From assembly GCA_002405445.1 (NCBI GenBank), contig DHLV01000092.1, positions 4,037 to 16,690 of the forward strand: a DNA stretch of 12,654 nucleotides, read 5' to 3'. The position numbers and the translations under genes were made by a program. A model generated the notes under the pieces. It was not told the DNA's origin. It did not search any database and was given only the letters and a program-made list of their open reading frames with translations. Shown here one piece after another: positions 1 to 6,780 of the stretch; the first letter of the stretch is position 1; each line of letters begins with the position of its first letter. Source of the stretch: Flammeovirgaceae bacterium UBA4659. Lineage in GTDB: Bacteria > Bacteroidota > Bacteroidia > Cytophagales > Cyclobacteriaceae.

Positions 1-1467
1 GATTTTGAGAAACTCGCACAAGAGCTTTCTGAAGATCCATCAGCTAAATACAACCGGGGCGACTTGGGATATTTCACTGCGATGCAAATGGTTTATCCTT
101 TTGAAAAGGCAGCGTACGAAACCCCCGTGGGGCAAGTATCAAAGCCTGTACGGACACGTTTTGGTTATCACTTAATCAAAGTTGCCGACAAGAAACCTGC
201 ACGTGGCGAAGTGGAGGTGTCGCACATTTTGTTGCGCACCAACGAAGCCGATAAACAACAAATGGCCAAAGCAAAAAATACCATTTTTGAAATTGATGCC
301 CAACTAAAGGCTGGTAGACCGTGGAATGATTTGTGTAAGGAATTTTCGGAAGATCCGAGTACGAAAGACAACGGTGGAAAATTACGCCCCTTTGGCGTGG
401 GTGCGTTGGCATCGGTGCCCGAGTTTGAGGCGATGGCCTTTGCGATGAAAAACCCTGGTGACATTTCTGATCCATTTCAGTCTGCTGTCGGCTGGCACAT
501 CATTAAACTAGAACAGAAAATTCCGTTGCCACCTTATACCGAAATGGAAGCTGCATTGAAAAAGCGTGTGGCGCGAGATGAACGATTGCAAATTTCGCAA
601 CAGCAATTGAATGCCAAACGCAAACGAGAAATGGGCCTGCTGGAAGACGAGATGACAAAAGGCGAGTTGTTTGCATTGGCTGATTCAAGTTTGATGAAAG
701 GAAAGTGGAAGTTTGGAGGTAGCGATGCCTTGGCTGAGAAGCGATTACTCCAAATAGGAAACAAGGCAGTGAAGGTAAAGGACTTTGTGCGGTTTGTAGC
801 CATTAACCAATCTGTTAACGGCATGACTCCAACCAGCTATTTCGATCAACTTTATCAGTCTTTTGTAGAAGAAGCAATGAATGATGCAGAGGAAGATCAA
901 TTGCGCGAAAGTAAGCCTGAATTCAAAAACCTGCTGACGGAATACCGCGAAGGAATTCTCTTCTTCGAAATCATGGAGAAAGAGGTTTGGAACAAAGCTT
1001 CGGAAGATACGCTGGGGCAGCGGAAGTATTATGAAACTCACTTAGATAAATACCAGGCAAAAGACAGGGTAGAGGCTCGGATCTTTACAGCAGCCGATAA
1101 GGGTTTGATTGACGAGTTCAAATCAAAAGTGGAACGCGGAGATACCTTGTCAGAAGCATTTTTGAAGAAGTTTAAGTCTGTACAGTCGTTCCGCAAATAC
1201 GAAAAGGGCGATAGTAAAATTGTTGACAAGGTAAGCTGGGTGCCAGGCTTGCACGAGGTGCAAATGGAGAATAACTTTTATTTGGTGGAGATTCAGCAAT
1301 TGGTAGCTCCGGGCCTTAAAACTTTTAACGATGCCAAAGCATCTATCATTACCGACTACCAAGCTGAACTAGAGAAAAATTGGTTGGAACAACTTCGCAA
1401 AAAATATCCGGTGAGCTTATCAAAGAAGGGGAAAAGAAAAGTATTGGAGGAGTTGTTGCGGAAGTAG
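1..1467 (+). CDS. Peptidyl-prolyl cis-trans isomerase with tandem parvulin domains (5' end outside window)
   Basis: The frame is open from base 1, so the gene enters from the left edge and its N-terminus (signal peptide, SurA-type N domain) is not visible; 488 residues are seen. The first ~60 residues are the back half of one parvulin (PpiC/rotamase) domain: a SEDPS motif, a GDLGYF turn, then FGYHLIKV. A second, complete parvulin domain follows at about 71-172 (VSHILLRT, FSEDPS, NGGKL, FEAMAF, VGWHIIKLE). The remaining ~300 residues are charged and helical and end in a segment (NNFYLVEI near the end) that resembles a degenerate third parvulin repeat plus the usual C-terminal helix. Family knowledge: such proteins are periplasmic foldases and chaperones for outer-membrane proteins. 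It is the first of three SurA-like genes on this strand and probably shares their transcript. Confident on family, not on client proteins. Confidence 0.93.
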   Translation, partial: DFEKLAQELSEDPSAKYNRGDLGYFTAMQMVYPFEKAAYETPVGQVSKPVRTRFGYHLIKVADKKPARGEVEVSHILLRTNEADKQQMAKAKNTIFEIDAQLKAGRPWNDLCKEFSEDPSTKDNGGKLRPFGVGALASVPEFEAMAFAMKNPGDISDPFQSAVGWHIIKLEQKIPLPPYTEMEAALKKRVARDERLQISQQQLNAKRKREMGLLEDEMTKGELFALADSSLMKGKWKFGGSDALAEKRLLQIGNKAVKVKDFVRFVAINQSVNGMTPTSYFDQLYQSFVEEAMNDAEEDQLRESKPEFKNLLTEYREGILFFEIMEKEVWNKASEDTLGQRKYYETHLDKYQAKDRVEARIFTAADKGLIDEFKSKVERGDTLSEAFLKKFKSVQSFRKYEKGDSKIVDKVSWVPGLHEVQMENNFYLVEIQQLVAPGLKTFNDAKASIITDYQAELEKNWLEQLRKKYPVSLSKKGKRKVLEELLRK

Positions 1468-1505
1468 TGATAAAATGAATTTTCTTTATGGATAGCTAAA
1501 TAAAC

Positions 1506-2024
1506 ATGGTTATGAAAACTAGTACCACCAAGATGAAGGAAGGATTATTGTTGACACTTGCCGTGTTTGTTTCTTCGTTGATTTCGTGTGACAAGAAAGA
1601 TCCGGTGACAATGGTATCCCAAGAAACACTGCTAACGGCCAACGTTTCAAAAAGCTGGAGAATTACTATGAATACAAGAGATACGATCAAAACATTGAAT
1701 GCAACTTGCAAAACCACTAGCATTCAGAATTTGGACAACAAACTTGTTTTTACTAAAGGCGGTGCATTTCGGTACGATAATGGTACAATTACTGAAGATG
1801 TGTCTTGCCAAGTGAATGGATGTTGTACTGACCTTGCAAACCTAATTGGTAATTGGATCATTCGTAATGATAGTCTTGTTGTGACCGTGAATGCACGAAT
1901 CGACAATGGTGTAACAACCTCGGTGAGGGAAGGGAAACTTTTCTATGGAAAGATTACAAAACTTGAAGAGAAGCAACTTGTTCTATCGAATAAAGACGTG
2001 ATAACACTTACTCCAACACCATAG
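1506..2024 (+). CDS. Small lipocalin-like lipoprotein, function unknown
   Basis: A 172-residue protein with a lipoprotein signal: basic N-terminus, hydrophobic stretch about 13-26, and a lipobox-like LISC with the lipidated Cys at about 28. The mature part looks all-beta: a SWRI segment, a KGGAFRYDNG hairpin, GNWIIRNDSLVV, and a last strand pattern (ITKLEEKQLVLSNKD) like Bacteroidota lipocalin-like/DUF4923-type lipoproteins. Four further cysteines (about 68, 101, 106, 107) could form disulfides after export. The start could be ATG 1506, ATG 1512 or ATG 1533; none has a clear ribosome binding site, and all keep the signal peptide. It sits 38 bases after the first isomerase gene and directly before the next chaperone gene. 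By eye its bases are more AT-rich than its neighbours, so it may be a later insertion into the cassette. The exact role is not recognisable; lipid or small-ligand binding is only a fold-based guess. Confidence 0.8.
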   Translation: MVMKTSTTKMKEGLLLTLAVFVSSLISCDKKDPVTMVSQETLLTANVSKSWRITMNTRDTIKTLNATCKTTSIQNLDNKLVFTKGGAFRYDNGTITEDVSCQVNGCCTDLANLIGNWIIRNDSLVVTVNARIDNGVTTSVREGKLFYGKITKLEEKQLVLSNKDVITLTPTP

Positions 2025-2082
2025 CTTGATGAAAGCATGCTTTGTCAGATACGTTAACTTGGCGAGAGCGCGACCGCTGTTA

Positions 2083-3015
2083 ATGGGAAAAATCACTCCT
2101 TATCCTTTTAAAGTGAAGAGCACACTCAAGCATTTGTCCGGAAGGCAAGTTCGCGTTTGTTTCATTTTTTTGGCAACAATCACCACTTCCTGCGACTTCA
2201 TTCGAATGAAGGGCGACACAACGGATGAGGAGACACGCAAAGCCGTGGCACGTGTGGGCAACACCTATTTGTATGCGGATGAGTTACGCGGCATAGCCTC
2301 TTCGGAAAAAGGCATAGAAGACAGCACCGCCCGCGTGTCAGCCTATGTCGACAGCTGGATTCGCAAACAGTTGCTGTTGAATGAAGCAGCCAAGAATATT
2401 GACATCAACGAGGCGGAAGTAGAACGCAAAGTGTTGGATTACCGATACAGTCTGATCGGCTATGAGTTTCAGAACTACTACATCAACAAAAACCTGAATG
2501 ATAGTGTGTCGCAACAGGAGTTGGAGACATATTACCACGAACATCTGGATAACTTCATCCTGAAGCAAAACATCATACAAGGTGCATACATAAAAGTGGC
2601 TAAGACAGCCCCGCGCACCAAGCGCATCAAAGACTTGTTATTTTCCAACAAGCTAAAAGACTTGAACGAACTCAAATCTTATTGCCTGGGTTTTACAGAG
2701 GCCTATCAATTGCCAGACTCAACCTGGATAGAATTTGACAAGTTGGCCGCCAATTCGCCCTTGGCTGACATCCCAAACAAAATACAATTCCTCCGCAGCT
2801 ATAATTATTATGAAACCAGCGATGCGAATTACCTATATTTCCTCAAGATCAACGCCTATAAGATTTCAGACAATGTGTCGCCATTGGATTTTGTGAAGGA
2901 GGACATCCGCAATATCATTTTGAATAAGCGCAAGGTAGAGCTTGCAAAGAAATTAGAAGAAGAGGTTTATGACAATGCAGCCAAGGAAAAGAAGTTTGAA
3001 ATATTTAATCGCTAG
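2083..3015 (+). CDS. SurA N-domain-like periplasmic chaperone lacking a recognisable catalytic parvulin domain
   Basis: The protein has a hydrophobic export segment ending in ATITTSC, a plausible but imperfect lipobox, followed by a SurA-type N domain: ARVGNTYLYADEL, then helices with WIRKQLLLNEAAK and a long helix around NEAEVERKVLDYRYSL. The centre occupies the place of a parvulin domain and ends in a YLYFLKI strand, but it lacks the typical SEDPS, GG and FGYH signatures, so isomerase activity is doubtful. The C-terminal helix (LDFVKEDIRNIILNKRKVELAKK) is the one that in SurA packs back on the N domain. The start is uncertain: TTG 2026 and ATG 2029 put about 40 residues before the signal, ATG 2083 is chosen, and GTG 2113 would give the most normal signal length. 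Likely a holdase-type chaperone working with the flanking isomerases (inference). Its end overlaps the next gene by 47 bases. Confidence 0.85.
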   Translation: MGKITPYPFKVKSTLKHLSGRQVRVCFIFLATITTSCDFIRMKGDTTDEETRKAVARVGNTYLYADELRGIASSEKGIEDSTARVSAYVDSWIRKQLLLNEAAKNIDINEAEVERKVLDYRYSLIGYEFQNYYINKNLNDSVSQQELETYYHEHLDNFILKQNIIQGAYIKVAKTAPRTKRIKDLLFSNKLKDLNELKSYCLGFTEAYQLPDSTWIEFDKLAANSPLADIPNKIQFLRSYNYYETSDANYLYFLKINAYKISDNVSPLDFVKEDIRNIILNKRKVELAKKLEEEVYDNAAKEKKFEIFNR

Positions 3016-4327
3016 CGTGATCACACTGGTTTGTGGGGCCACGGGTATGGCGCAAGATAAAACCGGTTATGTGGTTGATAAAATCATCGCAAAGGTGGAT
3101 AACTACATTGTGATCAAGTCGGAGTTGGAACAAGCCTACCAGGGGTATATTGCAGAGGGTAATCCTGCTTCTCAGGAAGCGAAGTGTCAACTATTCAATC
3201 GCCTGATCATGAACAAACTGATGGTGGCAAAGGCCGAGATTGACTCGGTCACAGTCACTGATCAAGAGGTGGACCAAAATACCACGCAGCGAATGGGCAT
3301 GATCATGCAAAGTTCGGGTAACTCACCGGAAGAATTAGAAAGGCGCTATGGCAAGAGCTTGGATCAAATCAAATTGGAGCTACGTGATCAGATTCGTGAA
3401 CAATTACTCTCCCGCGAGATGACCCAGAAGATTACAAAGGACATGAAAATTACACCTGCAGAGGTAAAGCGTTTTTTCAACAAGATACCCACCGATAGCT
3501 TGCCCTATTACAGTTCGGATGTGCAAATCGGACAGATTGTAAAAATTGCAAAGATCAGCGCTGCCCAGGAAGAGGAGGCAAAAAGAAGATTGAACGAATT
3601 ACGCGATCGCATTCTGGCGGGTGAAAACTTCAACGAATTGGCCTTGAAATACTCGGAAGACCCCAGCGCGCGCCAGAACGGTGGAGAGATGGGTTTTGTA
3701 GGCCGCGGCTCGATGGTGCCCCCCTACGAGGCAATGGCGTTTAAGCTGCGCAAGGGAGAAATTTCATTTCCATTCAAATCGCAATTTGGCCACCACATCA
3801 TGCAACTCATTGAAAGGCGTGGCAACGAGTATAACTCACGCCATATTCTGCTCTTGGGCAACCCGTCCGCAGAAGATGTGCATCGCGCCCAGCGTTACCT
3901 CGATAGCTTGCGCAGAAAAATTGTGAAAGACAGTATAAAGTTTGAGTACGCTGCAAAAGAGTATTCAGACGATAACGAAACCAAGGGCCGCGGTGGATAT
4001 TTCACAGATCAAGACGGAGGTACCCACGTTTCGATGCGCGACATTGACCCGGTGGTATATTTGGCAATTGATACCATGAAAATAGGTTCAATATCGAAGC
4101 CGATTGCCTACCGCACTGATGACGGCAAAGAGGCTGTTCGGATCTTGTTTTTCAAAGCGAAGCTACCCCCTCACCAGGCAAATCTCACAGATGACTGGCA
4201 TCGCATTCAATCTGCTGCACTGGCCGAAAAGCGCGACAAGGCAATAGGTAAATGGTTCAATAAGTCAAAAGGTGACGTTTTTATCAACATCGATCCCGAG
4301 TATAATTCGTGTAAAATTTTAGAGTAG
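2969..4327 (+). CDS. SurA-like peptidyl-prolyl cis-trans isomerase, periplasmic
   Basis: A complete 452-residue SurA-like foldase. A Sec signal peptide (basic start, hydrophobic 11-26, cut near AQD at 28-30) is followed by a SurA N domain at about 33-160 (VDKIIAKVDNYIVIKSELE, then the LMVAKAEID and DQEVD helices). Parvulin domain 1 spans about 183-283 (IGQIVKIA, YSEDPSARQNGGEMGFV, YEAMAFKL, FGHHIMQL). Parvulin domain 2 spans about 287-396 (SRHILLLG, YSDDNETKGRGGYFT, EAVRILFF). This matches the length and order of Escherichia coli SurA (about 430 residues). Start ATG 2969 or ATG 2975; an A/G-rich AGAAGAGG lies 4-10 bases upstream. It overlaps the preceding gene by 47 bases, indicating coupled translation. 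Family role: chaperone and prolyl isomerase that helps beta-barrel proteins cross the periplasm to the Bam complex. Confidence 0.95.
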   Translation: MTMQPRKRSLKYLIASVITLVCGATGMAQDKTGYVVDKIIAKVDNYIVIKSELEQAYQGYIAEGNPASQEAKCQLFNRLIMNKLMVAKAEIDSVTVTDQEVDQNTTQRMGMIMQSSGNSPEELERRYGKSLDQIKLELRDQIREQLLSREMTQKITKDMKITPAEVKRFFNKIPTDSLPYYSSDVQIGQIVKIAKISAAQEEEAKRRLNELRDRILAGENFNELALKYSEDPSARQNGGEMGFVGRGSMVPPYEAMAFKLRKGEISFPFKSQFGHHIMQLIERRGNEYNSRHILLLGNPSAEDVHRAQRYLDSLRRKIVKDSIKFEYAAKEYSDDNETKGRGGYFTDQDGGTHVSMRDIDPVVYLAIDTMKIGSISKPIAYRTDDGKEAVRILFFKAKLPPHQANLTDDWHRIQSAALAEKRDKAIGKWFNKSKGDVFINIDPEYNSCKILE

Positions 4328-4346
4328 CGTACTAATACCGTGTCAA

Positions 4347-5309
4347 ATGATTTTCGAGAATGATGTAGAAGCAGCCGATAGCCTGGCTCAAGGTTATCAA
4401 AAATTGAAAAGTGAGATTGCCAAGGTGGTAGTAGGGCAAGATGATGTAGTGCGCCTGGTGCTCACTAGTATTTTCTGCCAAGGGCACTCCTTGCTGGTGG
4501 GTGTGCCCGGTTTGGCAAAAACATTATTGGTTCACACGATTTCCACTTCGCTAGACTTACAATTCAAGCGAATACAGTTTACGCCTGACCTGATGCCTTC
4601 TGACATTGTGGGTGCTGAGACGATGGACAAGGAACGCAACTTCCAATTCGTGAAGGGGCCGATTTTTGCAAATATCATTTTAGCAGACGAAATCAACCGC
4701 ACGCCTCCTAAAACACAGGCAGCACTGCTCGAATCGATGCAGGAGTATGCGGTAACCATTGCAGGCGTTACGTATCCATTGCCTCGCCCCTTTTTTGTAT
4801 TGGCTACTCAAAACCCGATTGAGCAAGAGGGTACATATCCGTTACCCGAAGCCCAGTTGGATCGCTTTATGTTTAACATCCAGTTAGATTACCCCACCTA
4901 CCGGCAGGAAGTCGATATTGTTAAGAATACAACAGGTGACATTGAGCAGCGGGTGAGCAAAGTCATCAGCGGAGAAGAGATCGTGGCGTTTCAGCATTTG
5001 GTGCGCAGGGTACCCATTGCCGATAATGTGGTGGAGTATGCTGTAAAGTTGAGCCAGTCTACCCGCCCGGGTAAAAGCGGTTCAGCTATTGCCACCGAAT
5101 TATTGGAGTGGGGCGCAGGCCCACGTGCATCACAATATTTAGTGCTGGGTGCAAAGTGTAATGCCCTCCTCAACGGAAAATATTCCCCTGACATGGAGGA
5201 CGTGCAGGCGGTGGCAAAGCCAGTATTACGTCATCGCATCGTGCGCAATTTTAGAGCTGAAGCGGATGGGGTAACGGTGGATGAGGTAATTGAGCGGTTG
5301 ATGAAGTAG
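4347..5309 (+). CDS. MoxR-family AAA+ ATPase
   Basis: A 320-residue cytoplasmic AAA+ ATPase of the MoxR (AAA_3) group, at normal length. Walker A is GVPGLAKT at 52-59; Walker B is ILADE at 111-115 followed by INRTPPKTQAALLESMQE, the MoxR hallmark. Sensor 1 is ATQNP at 153-157, then EGTYPLPEAQLDRF with the likely arginine finger at R173. The lid carries GPRAS at 258-262, the sensor-2 arginine. The start ATG 4347 lies 19 bases after the preceding gene, so co-transcription is likely. Family knowledge: MoxR proteins act as chaperone-like ATPases that mature or insert cofactors into partner complexes, often with von Willebrand A-domain (DUF58/Bat) proteins encoded next door. No such partner follows here: the next gene converges from the opposite strand. 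Its client is therefore unknown. Confidence 0.95.
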   Translation: MIFENDVEAADSLAQGYQKLKSEIAKVVVGQDDVVRLVLTSIFCQGHSLLVGVPGLAKTLLVHTISTSLDLQFKRIQFTPDLMPSDIVGAETMDKERNFQFVKGPIFANIILADEINRTPPKTQAALLESMQEYAVTIAGVTYPLPRPFFVLATQNPIEQEGTYPLPEAQLDRFMFNIQLDYPTYRQEVDIVKNTTGDIEQRVSKVISGEEIVAFQHLVRRVPIADNVVEYAVKLSQSTRPGKSGSAIATELLEWGAGPRASQYLVLGAKCNALLNGKYSPDMEDVQAVAKPVLRHRIVRNFRAEADGVTVDEVIERLMK

Positions 5310-5326
5310 TATAACTTTCTACTTCA
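5302..5326. terminator. Possible bidirectional terminator between convergent genes
   Basis: A perfect 8-base inverted repeat, TGAAGTAG and CTACTTCA, is separated by nine bases and covers the stop codons of both convergent genes (MoxR ATPase and VOC protein). A hairpin at a 9-base convergent junction could stop transcription from both sides. It is AT-rich and has no clear T tract on either side, and part of the symmetry simply comes from both proteins ending in Lys plus TAG. Weak call. Confidence 0.3.
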
Positions 5327-5810
5327 CGGATTGGAACAGCGCAATTCGGTTTCCTTCGCTGTCTTCAAATTCTGCCACAAACCCCAAGTCGCCACTCGAT
5401 GTTTTTGGATATAGGATTTGTCCACCATTTTCTGTCGCTACTTTTAAGGTCTTTTCAATGCTTTCTGTTTTAAAATAAATGACCACCCCATCTTTGGTGG
5501 GCTTGTAAATTTCTCCTTTTGCCAACGCCCCGGAAACCCCCATGCTCTCTTCAGAGAATGGAAACAATGCCATTTCATTGTGGTCGATAACTTGCTTTTC
5601 AAATGTGAAGTTAAAAACGGATGTGTAAAATTTGATTGCCCTGTCGATGTCGGTAACTGGGATTTCAAAATACACAACAGGATTGGATGATTTTGTGGTA
5701 ATCAATTTATTCTCTGATTCTGGGTTGCTTGGTTTTGAATTTTCCTTGCAGGATTTGATGTATAGCAACGTCCACGCAACAATTACTAGGCTGATTGATT
5801 TACGAACCAT
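5319..5810 (-). CDS. VOC (glyoxalase/bleomycin-resistance fold) protein with an export or lipoprotein signal
   Basis: A 163-residue protein. Residues 1-20 form a basic start and a hydrophobic segment, ending in IKSC with Cys 21 as a possible lipidation site; Lys just before the Ser makes the lipobox imperfect. A Ser/Asn/Lys-rich linker (22-43) leads to a single VOC domain at about 44-162: it opens with VVYFEIPVTDIDRAIKFYTSVF, continues through MALFPF and DGVVIYFKTESIEKTLK, and closes with DLGFVAEFEDSEGNRIALFQ, the usual betaalphabetabetabeta pattern. VOC proteins cover lyases, dioxygenases and binding proteins, so the reaction cannot be named. Most of this subtype are cytoplasmic and lack a signal, which makes this one slightly odd. 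It is the last gene of a leftward group, 11 bases after the thioesterase gene. Confidence 0.85.
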   Translation of the reverse strand: MVRKSISLVIVAWTLLYIKSCKENSKPSNPESENKLITTKSSNPVVYFEIPVTDIDRAIKFYTSVFNFTFEKQVIDHNEMALFPFSEESMGVSGALAKGEIYKPTKDGVVIYFKTESIEKTLKVATENGGQILYPKTSSGDLGFVAEFEDSEGNRIALFQSVK

Positions 5811-5821
5811 GGCTTGCTATA

Positions 5822-6265
5822 TTATCCTTTTATAATCCATTCAAAGCCCACCGCTTTCGGAAAATCTTGAAAGACGTTTTGAATAAGATCGTTTGGCATT
5901 GCCAGTTTTCTTTTCACCATGTCAATCCATGCCCCATCCATATTTAAGATGGCGGCCACCGTTCTGTCTTCTTTATAGATATGGTGGCGGATGCTCCAGC
6001 GGCTGAAGTCTTGTGTGGCACGTGTTACTACCAGATCAACTGTAACCAGGTCTTCAAATTTAATTTCGCGTTTGAATACTGCTTCTTCGCGGAATAAAAC
6101 AGGGCCTATTCGCATTTCTTCAAATTTCAGATTGGTGAGACCTTGCTGCGAAAAGCATGCGATGCGGGTGGTGGCACCATAATCGTAATAGGCCGAGTGC
6201 CGCAAATGCCGGTTTTGGTCAATATCTGACCAGCGCACTTGCATGGGTAGTTCAAACTTTTTCAC
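5822..6265 (-). CDS. Hotdog-fold acyl-CoA thioesterase, YbgC/4HBT type
   Basis: With a GTG start at 6265 the protein has 147 residues and begins KKFELPMQVRWSDID, the classic N-terminus of YbgC/FadM-like thioesterases (beta strand, then W-x-D-x-D and a loop before helix 1). Residues D14/D16 and H20 lie where the family keeps its catalytic loop; helix 1 is HSAYYDYGATTRIACF. Later strands are visible at about 56-67 (GPVLFREEAVFKREI), 76-84 and 90-98. This GTG lies 9 bases after the stop of the upstream thioesterase gene. A longer reading from ATG 6319 would overlap that gene by 46 bases and add 18 residues unlike the family; ATG 6244 would cut into strand 1. Expected role: hydrolysis of acyl-CoA or related thioesters in the cytoplasm; substrate unknown. 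Confidence 0.88.
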   Translation of the reverse strand: MKKFELPMQVRWSDIDQNRHLRHSAYYDYGATTRIACFSQQGLTNLKFEEMRIGPVLFREEAVFKREIKFEDLVTVDLVVTRATQDFSRWSIRHHIYKEDRTVAAILNMDGAWIDMVKRKLAMPNDLIQNVFQDFPKAVGFEWIIKG

Positions 6266-6273
6266 ACCGATTG

Positions 6274-6729
6274 TTACAGCGAGATGCCTTTTACCAATAT
6301 GCCGCTGGCATAGCTGCATGTTTCACCTTTTTCATTCATGATTTTGGCGATGCCAAAAATCCGTTTTCCGATGACCTCCGTTTCAATTGCCTCTACCACT
6401 ACCTGGGTAGCCAGTAACGGTTTTACGTAATTGATGGTGAGGTTTGACGTGGCGGTTAAACCATCGGCATAATGATAAATGCCCAACAGCCCTACTGCCA
6501 GGTCGGCCAGCAGTGCAATCACCGCCCCGTTTACCGCATCAGTGCCGATGCCACCCATGTGGATGTCCATTACCTGGTCAACATACACCCGTGGGCATCG
6601 CTCTTTTGCCAAATCCACACGTATGTGCATTTGGCGCAATTGCACTGATTGATTGAAGAGGTCTTCAATCCCTTTCCAGTTGCCATTGGCACCCACCTGG
6701 CGAAAAGTGTGCAGTTGCGCTAAATTCAC
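6274..6729 (-). CDS. Hotdog-fold thioesterase, PaaI-like
   Basis: A 151-residue PaaI-type hotdog protein. The core motif lies at about 57-82: HMGG, then a loop ending NGAVIALLADLAVGLLG, where helix 1 normally starts with HGG and carries the catalytic Asp/Glu; here D76 is kept and HGG reads NGA. Following strands (TATSNLTINYVKPLL, VVVEAIETEVIGKRIFGIAKIMNEKGE, CSYASGILVK) match the family. The start is GTG 6729; the frame is open for a further ~14 codons upstream without a better start, and the next ATG (6630) would still leave the hotdog core intact. It is followed 9 bases later by a second, unrelated-looking hotdog gene, so the two may form a heteromer or act on different thioesters. Substrate not inferable. 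Confidence 0.85.
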   Translation of the reverse strand: MNLAQLHTFRQVGANGNWKGIEDLFNQSVQLRQMHIRVDLAKERCPRVYVDQVMDIHMGGIGTDAVNGAVIALLADLAVGLLGIYHYADGLTATSNLTINYVKPLLATQVVVEAIETEVIGKRIFGIAKIMNEKGETCSYASGILVKGISL

Positions 6730-6780
6730 GTGAGGGCTTGTTTTAGAAAGAGGCTGCTTTTGAATACCATTTTAAGGGTT

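Noticed and set aside
2026..2082. TTG 2026 or ATG 2029 as start of the parvulin-less chaperone
   Set aside because: It would place about 40 polar and basic residues before the signal segment; a later start gives a more normal signal, though this is not certain.
6266..6319. ATG 6319 as start of the YbgC-like thioesterase
   Set aside because: It overlaps the upstream gene by 46 bases and adds residues unlike the family; the GTG at 6265 gives the typical N-terminus.
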